Source: Clostridium sp. OM02-18AC
GTDB lineage: Bacteria > Bacillota > Clostridia > Lachnospirales > Lachnospiraceae
Length of the DNA stretch: 64,000 nucleotides
Direction: 5' to 3'
NCBI RefSeq assembly: GCF_003481825.1
Contig: NZ_QULW01000010.1
Span: forward strand, 32,610-96,609
The translations under genes and the position numbers were made by a program. Positions 17,047 through 25,663 of this stretch are shown piece after piece; the first letter of the stretch is position 1, and every line of letters begins with the position of its first letter. The notes under the pieces were generated by a model, which had not been told where the DNA came from, did no database searches, and saw nothing but the letters and a program-made list of their open reading frames with translations.

Positions 17047-18435
17047 TTATTTGTTGCTTAAATACTCGTGAATGCCCTTTGCACCGTGCTTTCCTGCTTC
17101 CATAGCCAGGATTACGGTTGCTGCGCCGGTTACAGCATCGCCGCCTGCGAATACACCCTCACGGGAGGTCTGTCCGTTTGCAGCTTCCGCCACGATACAT
17201 TTACGCTTGTTGATCTCAAGTCCTTCGGTGGTGGAGGAAATGAGCGGGTTCGGGGAGGTACCAAGAGACATGATGACGGTATCAACGTCCATCACATACT
17301 CGGAACCCGGGATTTCTACCGGGCGGCGTCTTCCGGATGCATCTGGCTCGCCAAGCTCCATTTTCACAACCTTGATGCCCTTTACCCAGTCGTTCTCATC
17401 GGTCAGAATCTCTACCGGGTTGGTCAGCAGGTCGAAAATAACGCCCTCTTCTTTTGCATGGTGTACTTCCTCTACACGCGCCGGAAGCTCTGCCTCGCTG
17501 CGGCGGTATACGATATGTACCTCAGCGCCGAGACGCAGTGCGGTTCTTGCAGCATCCATGGCTACGTTTCCGCCGCCGACAACGGCTACTTTCTTGCCTG
17601 CAACGATCGGGGTATCATAATCCTCACGGAATGCTTTCATCAGGTTGTTTCTGGTTAAGTACTCATTTGCGGAGAATACGCCGTTTGCGTTCTCGCCTGG
17701 GATACCCATGAATTTCGGAAGACCTGCACCAGAACCAATGAAGACTGCCTCAAAGCCCTCTTCATCCATCAGCTCGTCGATGGTAACGGACTTACCGATG
17801 ATGACATCAGTCTCGATCTTAACGCCCAGCTTCTTTACGTTTTCAATCTCAGAGCGGACAACCGTCTCTTTCGGGAGACGGAACTCCGGAATACCATAGG
17901 TCAATACTCCGCCCGGCTCATGAAGTGCCTCGAAGATCGTAACATCATAGCCAAGCTTTGCCAGATCCCCTGCACAGGTCAGACCTGCAGGACCGGAGCC
18001 AACAACTGCAACCTTCTTGCCGTTCTTTACGTCAGATGCTTTCGGAACGAAGCCGTTCTCTCTGGACCAGTCTGCCACGAAACGCTCCAGCTTACCGATG
18101 GAGATCGGCTCGCCCTTGATGCCGCGGATGCACTGTCCCTCACACTGGCTTTCCTGCGGGCATACACGGCCGCAGACTGCCGGAAGTGCAGAAGACTCAG
18201 CGATGACATTCGCTGCAGCCTCGAAGTTTCCAGCCTCTACTTCTTTGATGAATCCAGGAATGTTGATGGAAACCGGGCAGCCGCCCATGCACTTTGCGTT
18301 GTTCTTACACTTTAAGCATCTGGAAGCTTCTTCCATCGCCTCTTCTTTGTTATATCCATAGCACACTTCCTCAAAGTTGGTAGCGCGCACTTTTGCGTCC
18401 TGCTCTCTGACAGGAGTTTTCTTTAATACGTCCAT
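17047..18435 (-). CDS. nfnB: NfnB-type NADPH-binding flavoprotein (GltA-like)
   Basis: A 462-residue flavoprotein of the glutamate synthase small-subunit family. The N-terminus holds two 4Fe-4S cysteine sets: C40, C43, C49, C53, and C88, C92, C98, C102. A FAD-binding GSGPAG follows at 146-151, and a second Rossmann motif for NADP is VAVVGGGNVAMDAAR near 288. On its own this could be called glutamate synthase beta chain. Directly downstream of NfnA it is much more likely the large subunit of the electron-bifurcating NADH-dependent ferredoxin:NADP oxidoreductase. It ends at a strong terminator. Confidence 0.9.
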   Translation of the reverse strand: MDVLKKTPVREQDAKVRATNFEEVCYGYNKEEAMEEASRCLKCKNNAKCMGGCPVSINIPGFIKEVEAGNFEAAANVIAESSALPAVCGRVCPQESQCEGQCIRGIKGEPISIGKLERFVADWSRENGFVPKASDVKNGKKVAVVGSGPAGLTCAGDLAKLGYDVTIFEALHEPGGVLTYGIPEFRLPKETVVRSEIENVKKLGVKIETDVIIGKSVTIDELMDEEGFEAVFIGSGAGLPKFMGIPGENANGVFSANEYLTRNNLMKAFREDYDTPIVAGKKVAVVGGGNVAMDAARTALRLGAEVHIVYRRSEAELPARVEEVHHAKEEGVIFDLLTNPVEILTDENDWVKGIKVVKMELGEPDASGRRRPVEIPGSEYVMDVDTVIMSLGTSPNPLISSTTEGLEINKRKCIVAEAANGQTSREGVFAGGDAVTGAATVILAMEAGKHGAKGIHEYLSNK

Positions 18436-18585
18436 TTCTTATCCTCCGATCGCAGACAGCTTTTTGCTGCCTTGCCTAATGAATCCGAATCTGCTTTGGC
18501 CTGTCCGCAGCTGTTTGCAGACTTTTTCGTCACTGTTTGCGCAACGCGTGAACAGTATCTTATTCCGGCTTTCAGCGTTTTTCTA

Positions 18586-19470
18586 TTAGCCGTTGCACTG
18601 TCCGCAGCCGCCATGATGGGTGTCACCCTCGACAGCCTTTAACATCGCTCTGCCCTCTTCGGTCTTGTACATCTGCTGACGCTTCATCGCCTCGTCAAAG
18701 TTCACGAGATGACCGTCAAACTCCGGTCCGTCTACACATGCGAACTTCACCTCATCACCTACGGTTAAGCGGCATGCTCCGCACATACCGGTTCCGTCTA
18801 CCATGATCGGGTTCATGCTGACGATGGTCGGGATATTCAGTTCTTTGGTCAGTTTGCATACGAATTTCATCATGATCATCGGTCCGATGGCTACGCATAC
18901 ATCGTACTGCTTGCCCTGGTTCTCTACCAGGTCTTTGATCACTTCGGTTACCATGCCCTTGCGCACATAGGAACCGTCATCGGTGGTAATGTAAAGATTT
19001 CCAGCCTGCTCCTTCATCATGTCTTCCAGGATCAGAAGATCTTTGTTCTTTGCACCTACGATTACATCGACATCGATGCCGTGCTGCTTCATCCACTTTA
19101 CCTGCGGATAAACCGGTGCGGTACCAACGCCGCCTGCAACGAATAAGTATTTGCGTTTCTTTACCTCTTCCAAATCTTCCTTGACAAACTCAGACGGCTG
19201 ACCAAGCGGTCCGACAAAGTCCTGGAATGCATCGCCTGCTTTTAACTCAGACATTTTTAAGGTAGATGCACCTACGATCTGGAACACGATGGTAACGGTG
19301 CCCTTCTCGCGGTCGAAATCGCAAATGGTAAGCGGGATACGCTCTCCCTTCTCATCCATTTTTACAATGACAAATTCTCCCGGCTGACAGGATCTTGCCA
19401 CTCTCGGAGCTTCCACATCCATCAGGAAAATCTTCTCCGCAAGCTTTTCTGCTTTTAAAATCTTATACAT
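18586..19470 (-). CDS. nfnA: NfnA-type FAD/NAD-binding ferredoxin:NADP oxidoreductase subunit
   Basis: A 294-residue protein of the ferredoxin-NADP reductase/PyrK-like superfamily. An N-terminal FAD barrel (1-105) contains RIPLTICDFD, followed by an NAD-binding VAGGVGTAPVYP (111-122). The 2Fe-2S loop VDGTGMCGACRL supplies C230 and C233, with C245 further on and D225 a possible unusual ligand. The C-terminus ends HHGGCGQCNG. The ATG at 19470 follows AGGAGGAAGG; an in-frame ATG at 19512 has no such site. The gene is 150 bp upstream of nfnB, and together they should balance NADH, NADPH and ferredoxin in fermentation. Confidence 0.9.
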   Translation of the reverse strand: MYKILKAEKLAEKIFLMDVEAPRVARSCQPGEFVIVKMDEKGERIPLTICDFDREKGTVTIVFQIVGASTLKMSELKAGDAFQDFVGPLGQPSEFVKEDLEEVKKRKYLFVAGGVGTAPVYPQVKWMKQHGIDVDVIVGAKNKDLLILEDMMKEQAGNLYITTDDGSYVRKGMVTEVIKDLVENQGKQYDVCVAIGPMIMMKFVCKLTKELNIPTIVSMNPIMVDGTGMCGACRLTVGDEVKFACVDGPEFDGHLVNFDEAMKRQQMYKTEEGRAMLKAVEGDTHHGGCGQCNG

Positions 19471-19532
19471 TTCCTTCCTCCTGTTTTGCAATCTGCAAAT
19501 TCTGTATGCCATCCATGAATATAACTTATTTT

Positions 19533-19577
19533 CAGACGTGCTAAAAGTATTTTAGCACGTCTGGTTTTGAATAGCAA
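19533..19577 (-). promoter_or_regulatory. nfnAB promoter covered by a 31-bp perfect palindrome
   Basis: Minus-strand TTGCTA (19572-19577), 17-bp spacer, extended -10 TGC-TAAAAT (hexamer 19549-19554). A perfect inverted repeat with 14-bp arms (CAGACGTGCTAAAA at 19533-19546, complement at 19550-19563, 3-nt centre) spans from inside the spacer across the -10 to about +9. It has no U-tract in the minus direction, so an operator is more likely than a terminator. Upstream, 19586-19596 holds TGTTA-A-TAACA. Confidence 0.65.
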
Positions 19578-19615
19578 TACATTATTGTTAATAACATAAC
19601 ATATATTATACAGAT

Positions 19616-20104
19616 TTATTTCCTTTTGTACAGTCGATATTCGTAACAAAGGTCAAAATATGTCTGTTCGTCGCTCTCCTCCGCCAGTTCCCACGAATTA
19701 TCCTGATCTAAGTTCGGGAAGTGCGTGTCTGCCGCATAAGCAAAGTCAATCCAGGTGATCTGCGCTTCCTCGCAAAAAGGCAGGAACTGACGGTAAATGC
19801 TTTCTCCACCGATGATATAAACATCGTCAGAATGATACGCTGTAAGCAGGTCCTGCACTTCCTCAAGGCTATGACAGACCGTTGCCCCTTTTACCTGATA
19901 TGCCGGATCTGTGCTCAGCACAATGTTGGTCCGGCCATAAAGCGGCTGTCCGCCAGGCAGGCTTTCCAGGGTTTTGCGCCCCATCACGATGACCTTTCCG
20001 AGTGTCTGATCCCGGAACATTTTCTGATCCTGGGGAATGGATACAAGGAGCTGCCCCTTATTTCCGATCGCCCAGTTTTTATCTACCGCTGCAATCAGTT
20101 TCAC
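19616..20104 (-). CDS. folA: Dihydrofolate reductase
   Basis: A 162-residue DHFR reducing dihydrofolate to tetrahydrofolate with NADPH. Typical elements are KLIAAVDKNWAIGNKGQLL at the N-terminus, VIVMGRKTLESLP near 38-50 (NADPH/substrate loop), the IIGGESIYRQFLP motif near 97, and TWIDFAYAADTHFP near 116. The start codon is GTG at 20104, with AGGAGG 5 nt upstream and no gap to the ThyX-like stop. This coupling fits: ThyX-type synthases make tetrahydrofolate directly, while ThyA-type need DHFR for recycling, so DHFR here may serve general folate reduction. Confidence 0.95.
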   Translation of the reverse strand: MKLIAAVDKNWAIGNKGQLLVSIPQDQKMFRDQTLGKVIVMGRKTLESLPGGQPLYGRTNIVLSTDPAYQVKGATVCHSLEEVQDLLTAYHSDDVYIIGGESIYRQFLPFCEEAQITWIDFAYAADTHFPNLDQDNSWELAEESDEQTYFDLCYEYRLYKRK

Positions 20105-20734
20105 TTAAGCCTCCTCTTCCTCTGCCAGGATCAGTTCTTTTGCGTAAGGCAGTGTCCTGATCCAGTCACAGAAGGTGTGCCATTCATCCAGTTTATGGTT
20201 CTTTCTGGCAAAATAAATGTTGATCAGTGTCTCATAGTTTAAAGTGCAGGTCCGCATCTGGTTATAGCTGGACGGCAGAAGCTGGATCATATCATACCAG
20301 TACGCCTTGTCCTTTGTTTCCACATACTTTAAACGGATGGTTTCCAGATGATCCACGATGGTCTGCATATAGGCTTCACTCTCCGGTGTCAGATGATCGT
20401 GGCTGAAATCATCCAGTTCGAATGGCTTGCTGTGGATCTTATGCATGGTGCTGGTCGAGTTTGCTACTGTGGCCACTTTATAAGTATCGTACTCTTTCCA
20501 CCAGTACATCGGTGCCGTAATATCTACCGAAACGAACACCTGACGAATATATTTGCGATGGTCGCTTCCGGCACGGCGCAGACGCTTTGCCAAGCCCAGA
20601 TCATTTGGTCCCAGCACATAATTTCCGTCTTCGTCATAGAAGCTGTCCATCCGATCCCAGCTGTTCATGGGATTGCGTGCCCCACGCATGGCATTTTCCA
20701 GATTCATGACGCTGGTACGTTCTAATTTAATCAT
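20105..20734 (-). CDS. Divergent ThyX-like flavin-dependent thymidylate synthase
   Basis: A 209-residue protein with the layout of ThyX: a helical N-terminus, a central region LRRAGSDHRKYIRQVFVS then YWWKEYDTYKVA and NSTSTMHKI, and a C-terminal NYETLINIYFARKNHKLDEW that mirrors the NARSLLHF...EIR region of ThyX. The classical RHRxxS motif is not intact; SDHRKYIR or the later S-T-S may substitute. It lies next to dihydrofolate reductase with no gap, which supports a dUMP-methylating role. ATG at 20734 follows AAGGAAGGAA. The assignment depends on remote similarity plus context. Confidence 0.62.
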   Translation of the reverse strand: MIKLERTSVMNLENAMRGARNPMNSWDRMDSFYDEDGNYVLGPNDLGLAKRLRRAGSDHRKYIRQVFVSVDITAPMYWWKEYDTYKVATVANSTSTMHKIHSKPFELDDFSHDHLTPESEAYMQTIVDHLETIRLKYVETKDKAYWYDMIQLLPSSYNQMRTCTLNYETLINIYFARKNHKLDEWHTFCDWIRTLPYAKELILAEEEEA

Positions 20735-20756
20735 TCTCTATTCCTTCCTTATGGTT

Positions 20757-22205
20757 TCAACTCAATCGTTCTTGATTATAACAAAGCTGGGATTTCTCGT
20801 CAACATCTGCCAGTTCCCGGCTGTTATTTGCCGGGCAGCGGATCACGTCTTCCAGATGAACCAGAAGGATCCTCTTACCACCCACATCTCCCGTCAGCTT
20901 TAACAATTCATTCCGGTACTCCGGTGCAAACAAGACCGGATTTCCGTCTTGTTCTTGCCACGTCACACAGGCAATGCCTTTTCTGTTTTTGCGAAACGCG
21001 GATACCAGCCCCTTTATCGTTTCCCCTGTCAGCCACGGCTGGTCGCAGACCGAGAAACAGACTGCATAATGTTCCGGAATCTGCTCCAGCGCAAGATGGA
21101 TGGAATGCGAAATTCCAAGAATGCTTTCGGTATTTTTCACTGCCTCAAACCCGTCCTGTTTCAGATCTTGTAAAATTTCATCATACTGGCTGACTACGAT
21201 TTTCTTTGCAAAACAGTCTGGCGTGACCATATTTACCTCGTCTGCCACATGACGGTACATCGGCTTATCTCCCACCATGGTAAGAAGCTTGTTGTCTCCA
21301 TCCCCAAATCTCCGGCTGTCTCCTGCGGCAAGCAGCACCATGGCAACCGGCATATGCGCATAAGGCTGATACTGATGGTTCAAAATTGCCTCCAGCACAC
21401 CGCCTCCGATTGCGGAGGCTTTGTCGGACACGGTAAAGCAATGCTTCACTTCACACCGCGGATCGACATCGCCAGATTTCATACCGGTCGTCACGTTCAC
21501 TCCCTCATGCAATAATCCTCGTACCACACCGTCGATCTGAACCTTTACCGGTGTTTCATCCACATATCCGACAATGTCTCCAGCTTTCACTTCTGCGCCA
21601 ATTTCGACGCATCCACGGAATGTTCCGTCTGCAGGTGCTTTGATCAGACGCTCCAGCCCGTATCCGCCGATCAGGCCCGGAATCCCGGTATTGGGAATGG
21701 CACTGCCAGACCAGATGCACCGCCCCAGGTAGTGCCCGCGCTTCGTCTCTACGACGCAGTGACAGTCCTCTCCGGCCGTAAATCCAGGACCTACTCCGAT
21801 CACAAATGGTGCATCTGTCATGTGCGTTCCAAGATTTCGCTTTGCCAGAATGGCATCGACCAGCACATCCGGCTGAAACTCCCGGATACAGTCTGCATGC
21901 TCATCTACCATGACTGCGATATTTCCATTCCCGATTTCTTTTTCTGCCATGTCCACCGAATCACACAGCACTCCGGTGACATCTTCCACCTGCATCCGTC
22001 CCAGATACACAGCCGGAGAAAAAGCGACTGTGCGGCGCACCGTTGTCGGCACGGCAATCTCGGTCATAAGGATCTGGAATCCGGCACGGTAAAGGCGCAG
22101 CGCAATGCCGCTGGCCAGATCGCCGGAACCTTTGATCAGAACCCTCCTCATGCCTGCAGTTCTCGTCGTTTCTGCAGCCGTTTCTGTTTTTTTCATTGTA
22201 TTCAT
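20757..22205 (-). CDS. yqeB: YqeB-MobA-like fusion for selenium-dependent molybdenum hydroxylases
   Basis: A 482-residue two-domain protein. Residues 18-280 are the YqeB (EF2563) family, with KGSGDLASGIALRLYRAGF near 25 and GVGPGFTAGEDC near 137; YqeB tracks with selenium-dependent molybdenum hydroxylases. Residues 286-470 are a MobA/MocA-like nucleotidyltransferase with LLAAGDSRRFG (291-301), K306 and CDQPWL (387-392). Fusion of the two places nucleotide attachment to the molybdenum cofactor with the YqeB step. ATG at 22205 follows AAGGAGAAGG. It is 72 bp after yqeC and 22 bp before the ThyX-like gene. The hydroxylase itself is not in this window. Confidence 0.88.
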   Translation of the reverse strand: MNTMKKTETAAETTRTAGMRRVLIKGSGDLASGIALRLYRAGFQILMTEIAVPTTVRRTVAFSPAVYLGRMQVEDVTGVLCDSVDMAEKEIGNGNIAVMVDEHADCIREFQPDVLVDAILAKRNLGTHMTDAPFVIGVGPGFTAGEDCHCVVETKRGHYLGRCIWSGSAIPNTGIPGLIGGYGLERLIKAPADGTFRGCVEIGAEVKAGDIVGYVDETPVKVQIDGVVRGLLHEGVNVTTGMKSGDVDPRCEVKHCFTVSDKASAIGGGVLEAILNHQYQPYAHMPVAMVLLAAGDSRRFGDGDNKLLTMVGDKPMYRHVADEVNMVTPDCFAKKIVVSQYDEILQDLKQDGFEAVKNTESILGISHSIHLALEQIPEHYAVCFSVCDQPWLTGETIKGLVSAFRKNRKGIACVTWQEQDGNPVLFAPEYRNELLKLTGDVGGKRILLVHLEDVIRCPANNSRELADVDEKSQLCYNQERLS

Positions 22206-22277
22206 CTTATTTCCTTCTCCTTGTATGATTCTTTCAAATTTGTGCAGGTCATGCACAGCCCCTCATAACACCTGTTT

Positions 22278-23183
22278 TTATTCTTCTTGCGCCATCCGTG
22301 TTGTCCGAATGCAGACTCTCTGCAGATTTTCCGGCAAAACAGCAACAATGGATTCGGAAAGCTTTTTCTCCGCTTCACCATCGGACTGGTTCAACAGGAT
22401 TCGGTAATACCTGCCATCCAGACCTTTTCGGCTTCCACGCTCATCCATGAAAACCAGGGCGATATCTTCTGCTGTCACAATATCGGTTTCCTTTCGCTTC
22501 AGCCATGCTCCATGGGAAGCAAAACGGAAGCAGACATCCGCAAACGTTTTGCCTCCTGCTTTCAATCCGGCACATGCCACAACCATACCTGTCTGCGGGA
22601 TCAAAACCGGCTCCGTTTCCGATGGAATTTTAAATGGCAGCCGCTTGGAACCATCTGCCTCGATCAGGATCACAGCAAAATGACTCAACAGACGTTTCAT
22701 CACAGACTCATCTCCCAGGTCCTCTGGCATGGTAAGCTTTTCCTCCATTCCCGGTCCCTGCGCCTGTTTTCCCGCAACCAGGATTTTACCAACTGCTGCA
22801 TGATTTTCTGATTCATGCCGTGTCATTTCTGTTTTTTTCAATTCCGACTCTGCGTCTGCTCCCAAATACCCAGATTTTTCCCCAGGAAGATCTGCAAGTT
22901 TTGAAACTACTTCCACTTTATACCGTTCCGGCTTGAAAATATGGGTACTGGTCGTGACCAGAACCCGCGCACCATTTGCTGCAAGTTCCCTTGCCAGATC
23001 ATACATGGTGCTGGTCTTTCCGCCTGCCCCAACAAAAGAAATGACCCGCGGCATTGTTTCCCATTCTGAAAACCCAAATGCCGAAAGCAGGTTTTCCGTT
23101 TTTCTGAATTTTCCTGTTTCTGGCTCCCAGCGCTCTGCCATGACAGTATCTGCCATCTGGTCTGCCATCTGTTTTTGCTCCAT
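22278..23183 (-). CDS. yqeC: Selenium cofactor biosynthesis protein YqeC
   Basis: A 301-residue P-loop-like protein. The N-terminal ISFVGAGGKTSTMYDLA motif (GAGGKTS at 52-58) is diagnostic of YqeC, followed by VLVTTSTHIF near 76 and IEADGSKRLPFK near 174. YqeC is linked by phylogenetic pattern to YqeB and to a labile selenium cofactor of molybdenum hydroxylases such as purine or xanthine oxidising enzymes; the reaction is unproved. A low-complexity insertion at about 100-150 is lineage-specific. It starts the minus-strand operon yqeC-yqeB-thyX-like-folA and diverges from the membrane protein gene at 23225. Confidence 0.87.
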   Translation of the reverse strand: MEQKQMADQMADTVMAERWEPETGKFRKTENLLSAFGFSEWETMPRVISFVGAGGKTSTMYDLARELAANGARVLVTTSTHIFKPERYKVEVVSKLADLPGEKSGYLGADAESELKKTEMTRHESENHAAVGKILVAGKQAQGPGMEEKLTMPEDLGDESVMKRLLSHFAVILIEADGSKRLPFKIPSETEPVLIPQTGMVVACAGLKAGGKTFADVCFRFASHGAWLKRKETDIVTAEDIALVFMDERGSRKGLDGRYYRILLNQSDGEAEKKLSESIVAVLPENLQRVCIRTTRMAQEE

Positions 23184-23185
23184 TC

Positions 23186-23214
23186 TTGTTCTTTCTCCCC
23201 CAACGTGCTATACT
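23186..23214 (+). promoter_or_regulatory. Promoter immediately before the YwaF-like gene
   Basis: TTGTTC (23186-23191), 17-bp spacer, extended -10 TGC-TATACT (hexamer 23209-23214). Expected transcription start is about 23221, only some 4 nt before the ATG at 23225, which would give an almost leaderless mRNA. Confidence 0.55.
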
Positions 23215-23224
23215 AAATCCTGTT

Positions 23225-23905
23225 ATGAAACGATTATATCATTTTCACGCTCTTTCAGACAGGACATATGACCGGATTTTATGTTTCTGCGGTCTTTTTC
23301 TTCTTCTGACAGAAGCGTACAAACAACTCTTTTTGTATTTTATGATTGATCACAGACATTACGACTGGTGGTATTTTCCCTTCCAGCTCTGCAGTCTGCC
23401 TATGTATCTGTGCCTGGTTTTGCCTTTTTTGAAAAAAGGGCCGAAAAAAACAGCCATCTGCACCTTTCTGCAGGATTTTAACCTGCTTGGCGGACTGGCT
23501 GCTTTAATCGTGTCAGAAGGTTTTCGCGGCATCCACTGGACCCTGACGCTGCACGGCTACGTATGGCATCTTCTTTTAGTATGCATCGGTATTTTTGTTT
23601 TTATCATTGGCCGCTCTGATTTAAGCTGGAAAGGATATGCCCGGACACTTCCGATCTTCTTTGCAAGCTGTGTGCTTGCTTTTTTGATCAATATTCTGGC
23701 TCCGGGTCATGGACAGGCCGATATGTTCTACATTTCTCCGTATTATCCCAGCACTCAGCCGATTTTTCATGAGATTGCTTTGCATATCGGCATTCTGCCT
23801 GCCAATTTTCTTTACCTGGTCACGATCTGCATCGGCGCTGCCTTACTGCACCTGATATTTCGCAGATTATCTCATTGGTTTCTGTCAAGAGCAGCCGGCG
23901 AGTAA
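23225..23905 (+). CDS. YwaF/TMEM164-like integral membrane protein
   Basis: A 226-residue protein with about six hydrophobic helices. The conserved WWYFPFQLCSLPMYL segment (about 45-59) and a later HGYVWHLLLV histidine motif (near 112) match the YwaF/TIGR02206 family, related to vertebrate TMEM164. Human TMEM164 has been proposed to be an acyltransferase; bacterial function is unknown. The ATG at 23225 has no Shine-Dalgarno sequence and sits just after a promoter, so a leaderless message is likely. It converges on the MATE gene with only 12 bp between stops. Confidence 0.75.
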   Translation: MKRLYHFHALSDRTYDRILCFCGLFLLLTEAYKQLFLYFMIDHRHYDWWYFPFQLCSLPMYLCLVLPFLKKGPKKTAICTFLQDFNLLGGLAALIVSEGFRGIHWTLTLHGYVWHLLLVCIGIFVFIIGRSDLSWKGYARTLPIFFASCVLAFLINILAPGHGQADMFYISPYYPSTQPIFHEIALHIGILPANFLYLVTICIGAALLHLIFRRLSHWFLSRAAGE

Positions 23906-23917
23906 CTGGTCCTATGC

Positions 23918-25297
23918 TTACTGATTTTTTCGCTTTGCCGCCATCCTTCTGCGAATTACGATATAACAGATAATATGTGCGGTAAATGTGATGATCCAGC
24001 TGACCGGATACGAGATATAGAGTGTTGTCAGTGTCCGGTGCATGGCAAATATCGTAAAGATCCAGAACACCCGAAACAGGCAGGCACCGGTCAGCGACAC
24101 AAACATAGGAATCACGGAATAACCGAGCCCTCTTAAACCGCCTACCATCGTATCCATGATTCCACACAGGAAATAAGTTCCGTTGATGATCCGCATGCGC
24201 ATCATTCCATAAGAAATCACTTCCGGATCTGAGGAATAAATCTGCAGAAGTTTCGGTCCGATCATTACGGCTCCTCCGCCCATTACCACTCCTACCACGA
24301 TCACTACCCCAAGGCAATACAACAGGATTTTTGTCACGCGTTTCATCTTTCCGGCACCATAGTTCTGACTGGTGAAACTAAGCGCAGTCTGGTAAACCGC
24401 ATTCATGGCATTGTATACAAAGCCTTCTACATTTGCCGATGCAGTGCTTCCTGCCATCGCAATGGAACCAAACGAATTGATCGAAGACTGAATAAGTACA
24501 TTCGATACGGAAAAAATTGCACCCTGGAAGCCAGCGGGCAGCCCGATCTTCATGATCAGTTTTACTTTCGATTCGGTCAGTTTCATTTTGCTGCGCGAAA
24601 GACGGTATGCAGCATCCGAATGCGCCAGGCACCGCACGATCAGCACTGCAGAAATACATTCTGAAACAACGGTTGCTGTCGCAACTCCTGCCACGCCCAT
24701 CGATAAGGCAATCACAAAAAAGAGATTTAAAACCACATTGACCGCGCCTGCAAACAACAGAAAATAAAGCGGTCTTTTTGTATCCCCCACTGCCCTTAAA
24801 ATCGCACTGCCAAAGTTATAGACCAGATTTGCCGGCATACCGATAAAATAAATCTTTAAATACAGGGCTGCAAGCATAAGCACATCGTCCGGTGTTCCCA
24901 TCAGTGTCAGCATCGGACCAGAAAAGCACACCCCAACAAAAATCAGCAGGATTCCGCCTGCCAGGGCAATCATCATAGCCGTATGTACGGTTTCCTCCAG
25001 ATCTTTGAACTTTTGTGCTCCGGAATACTGGGCCACCAACACATTGGCACCTATGGAAAGCCCTACAAACACATTGATCAGCAGATTGATCAGCGCTGTT
25101 GTCGAACCAACTGCTGCCAGAGACTCCCTTCCTGCAAAATGTCCCACCACAATAATATCTGCCGCATTGAACAACAGCTGCAGGATACCGGAAAGGATCA
25201 GCGGCACCGCAAATGTGATGATCTTTGGGAAAAGCGATCCGCTGCACATATCCATTTCATAGGTTTTCCCCGTCTTTTTTGCTTCCTCTTCCATCAT
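23918..25297 (-). CDS. MATE-family efflux transporter
   Basis: A 459-residue twelve-helix MATE protein (sodium- or proton-driven exporter). The two-fold repeat is visible: TFAVPLILSGILQLLFNAADIIVVGHFAG near 29, and the second half starts MKIGLPAGFQGAIFSVSNVLIQSSINSFG near 250. Substrate cannot be deduced; drugs, flavins or other cations are possible. Start is ATG 25297 (or 25294) after GGAGAAG. It is the last gene of a minus-strand cluster with DUF4321, DUF6472 and a second MATE protein. Confidence 0.92.
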   Translation of the reverse strand: MMEEEAKKTGKTYEMDMCSGSLFPKIITFAVPLILSGILQLLFNAADIIVVGHFAGRESLAAVGSTTALINLLINVFVGLSIGANVLVAQYSGAQKFKDLEETVHTAMMIALAGGILLIFVGVCFSGPMLTLMGTPDDVLMLAALYLKIYFIGMPANLVYNFGSAILRAVGDTKRPLYFLLFAGAVNVVLNLFFVIALSMGVAGVATATVVSECISAVLIVRCLAHSDAAYRLSRSKMKLTESKVKLIMKIGLPAGFQGAIFSVSNVLIQSSINSFGSIAMAGSTASANVEGFVYNAMNAVYQTALSFTSQNYGAGKMKRVTKILLYCLGVVIVVGVVMGGGAVMIGPKLLQIYSSDPEVISYGMMRMRIINGTYFLCGIMDTMVGGLRGLGYSVIPMFVSLTGACLFRVFWIFTIFAMHRTLTTLYISYPVSWIITFTAHIICYIVIRRRMAAKRKNQ

Positions 25298-25372
25298 TCT
25301 TCTCCAATTTTCTCATACAAACGGCATATACGCCACAGATGCCGCCTCAATATACAATATTGCAAATCCGTT

Positions 25373-25624
25373 TTACAGGTAACGGTAAATCAAAAGTGCG
25401 ATCACTACACCAATGATACTGGCCATCGTAATGCGGATCGTCAGTCCAAAGGTAATCACCAGCACCCCGAGATTTAAAACCAACGGTGTATCCAACCCAA
25501 AGGATTGTCCGAAATTCATCCAGGAAAGCAGGCTGATGGACTTGGTTGCTTCCCCTAAAAAGCCACCAAGTACAATGCCAGCCAAAAGCAGCAAAAGTAA
25601 AATCCAGAAATTTTTGTTTTTCAT
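25373..25624 (-). CDS. DUF4321 small membrane protein
   Basis: An 83-residue protein with two predicted membrane helices (about 5-27 and 48-80) separated by a short SISLLSWMNFGQSFGLD loop. This matches the DUF4321 family of clostridial small membrane proteins of unknown function. It lies 39 bp after the DUF6472 gene and 75 bp before the first MATE gene. Confidence 0.82.
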   Translation of the reverse strand: MKNKNFWILLLLLLAGIVLGGFLGEATKSISLLSWMNFGQSFGLDTPLVLNLGVLVITFGLTIRITMASIIGVVIALLIYRYL

Positions 25625-25663
25625 TGTATGTCCCCCTTTATCCTATGTTCCAGGCAATCACGA

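Noticed and set aside
19586..19600. Possible Rex site upstream of nfnAB
   Set aside because: Only one half-site (TTGTTAA-like) is present; the partner half at the proper spacing is missing.
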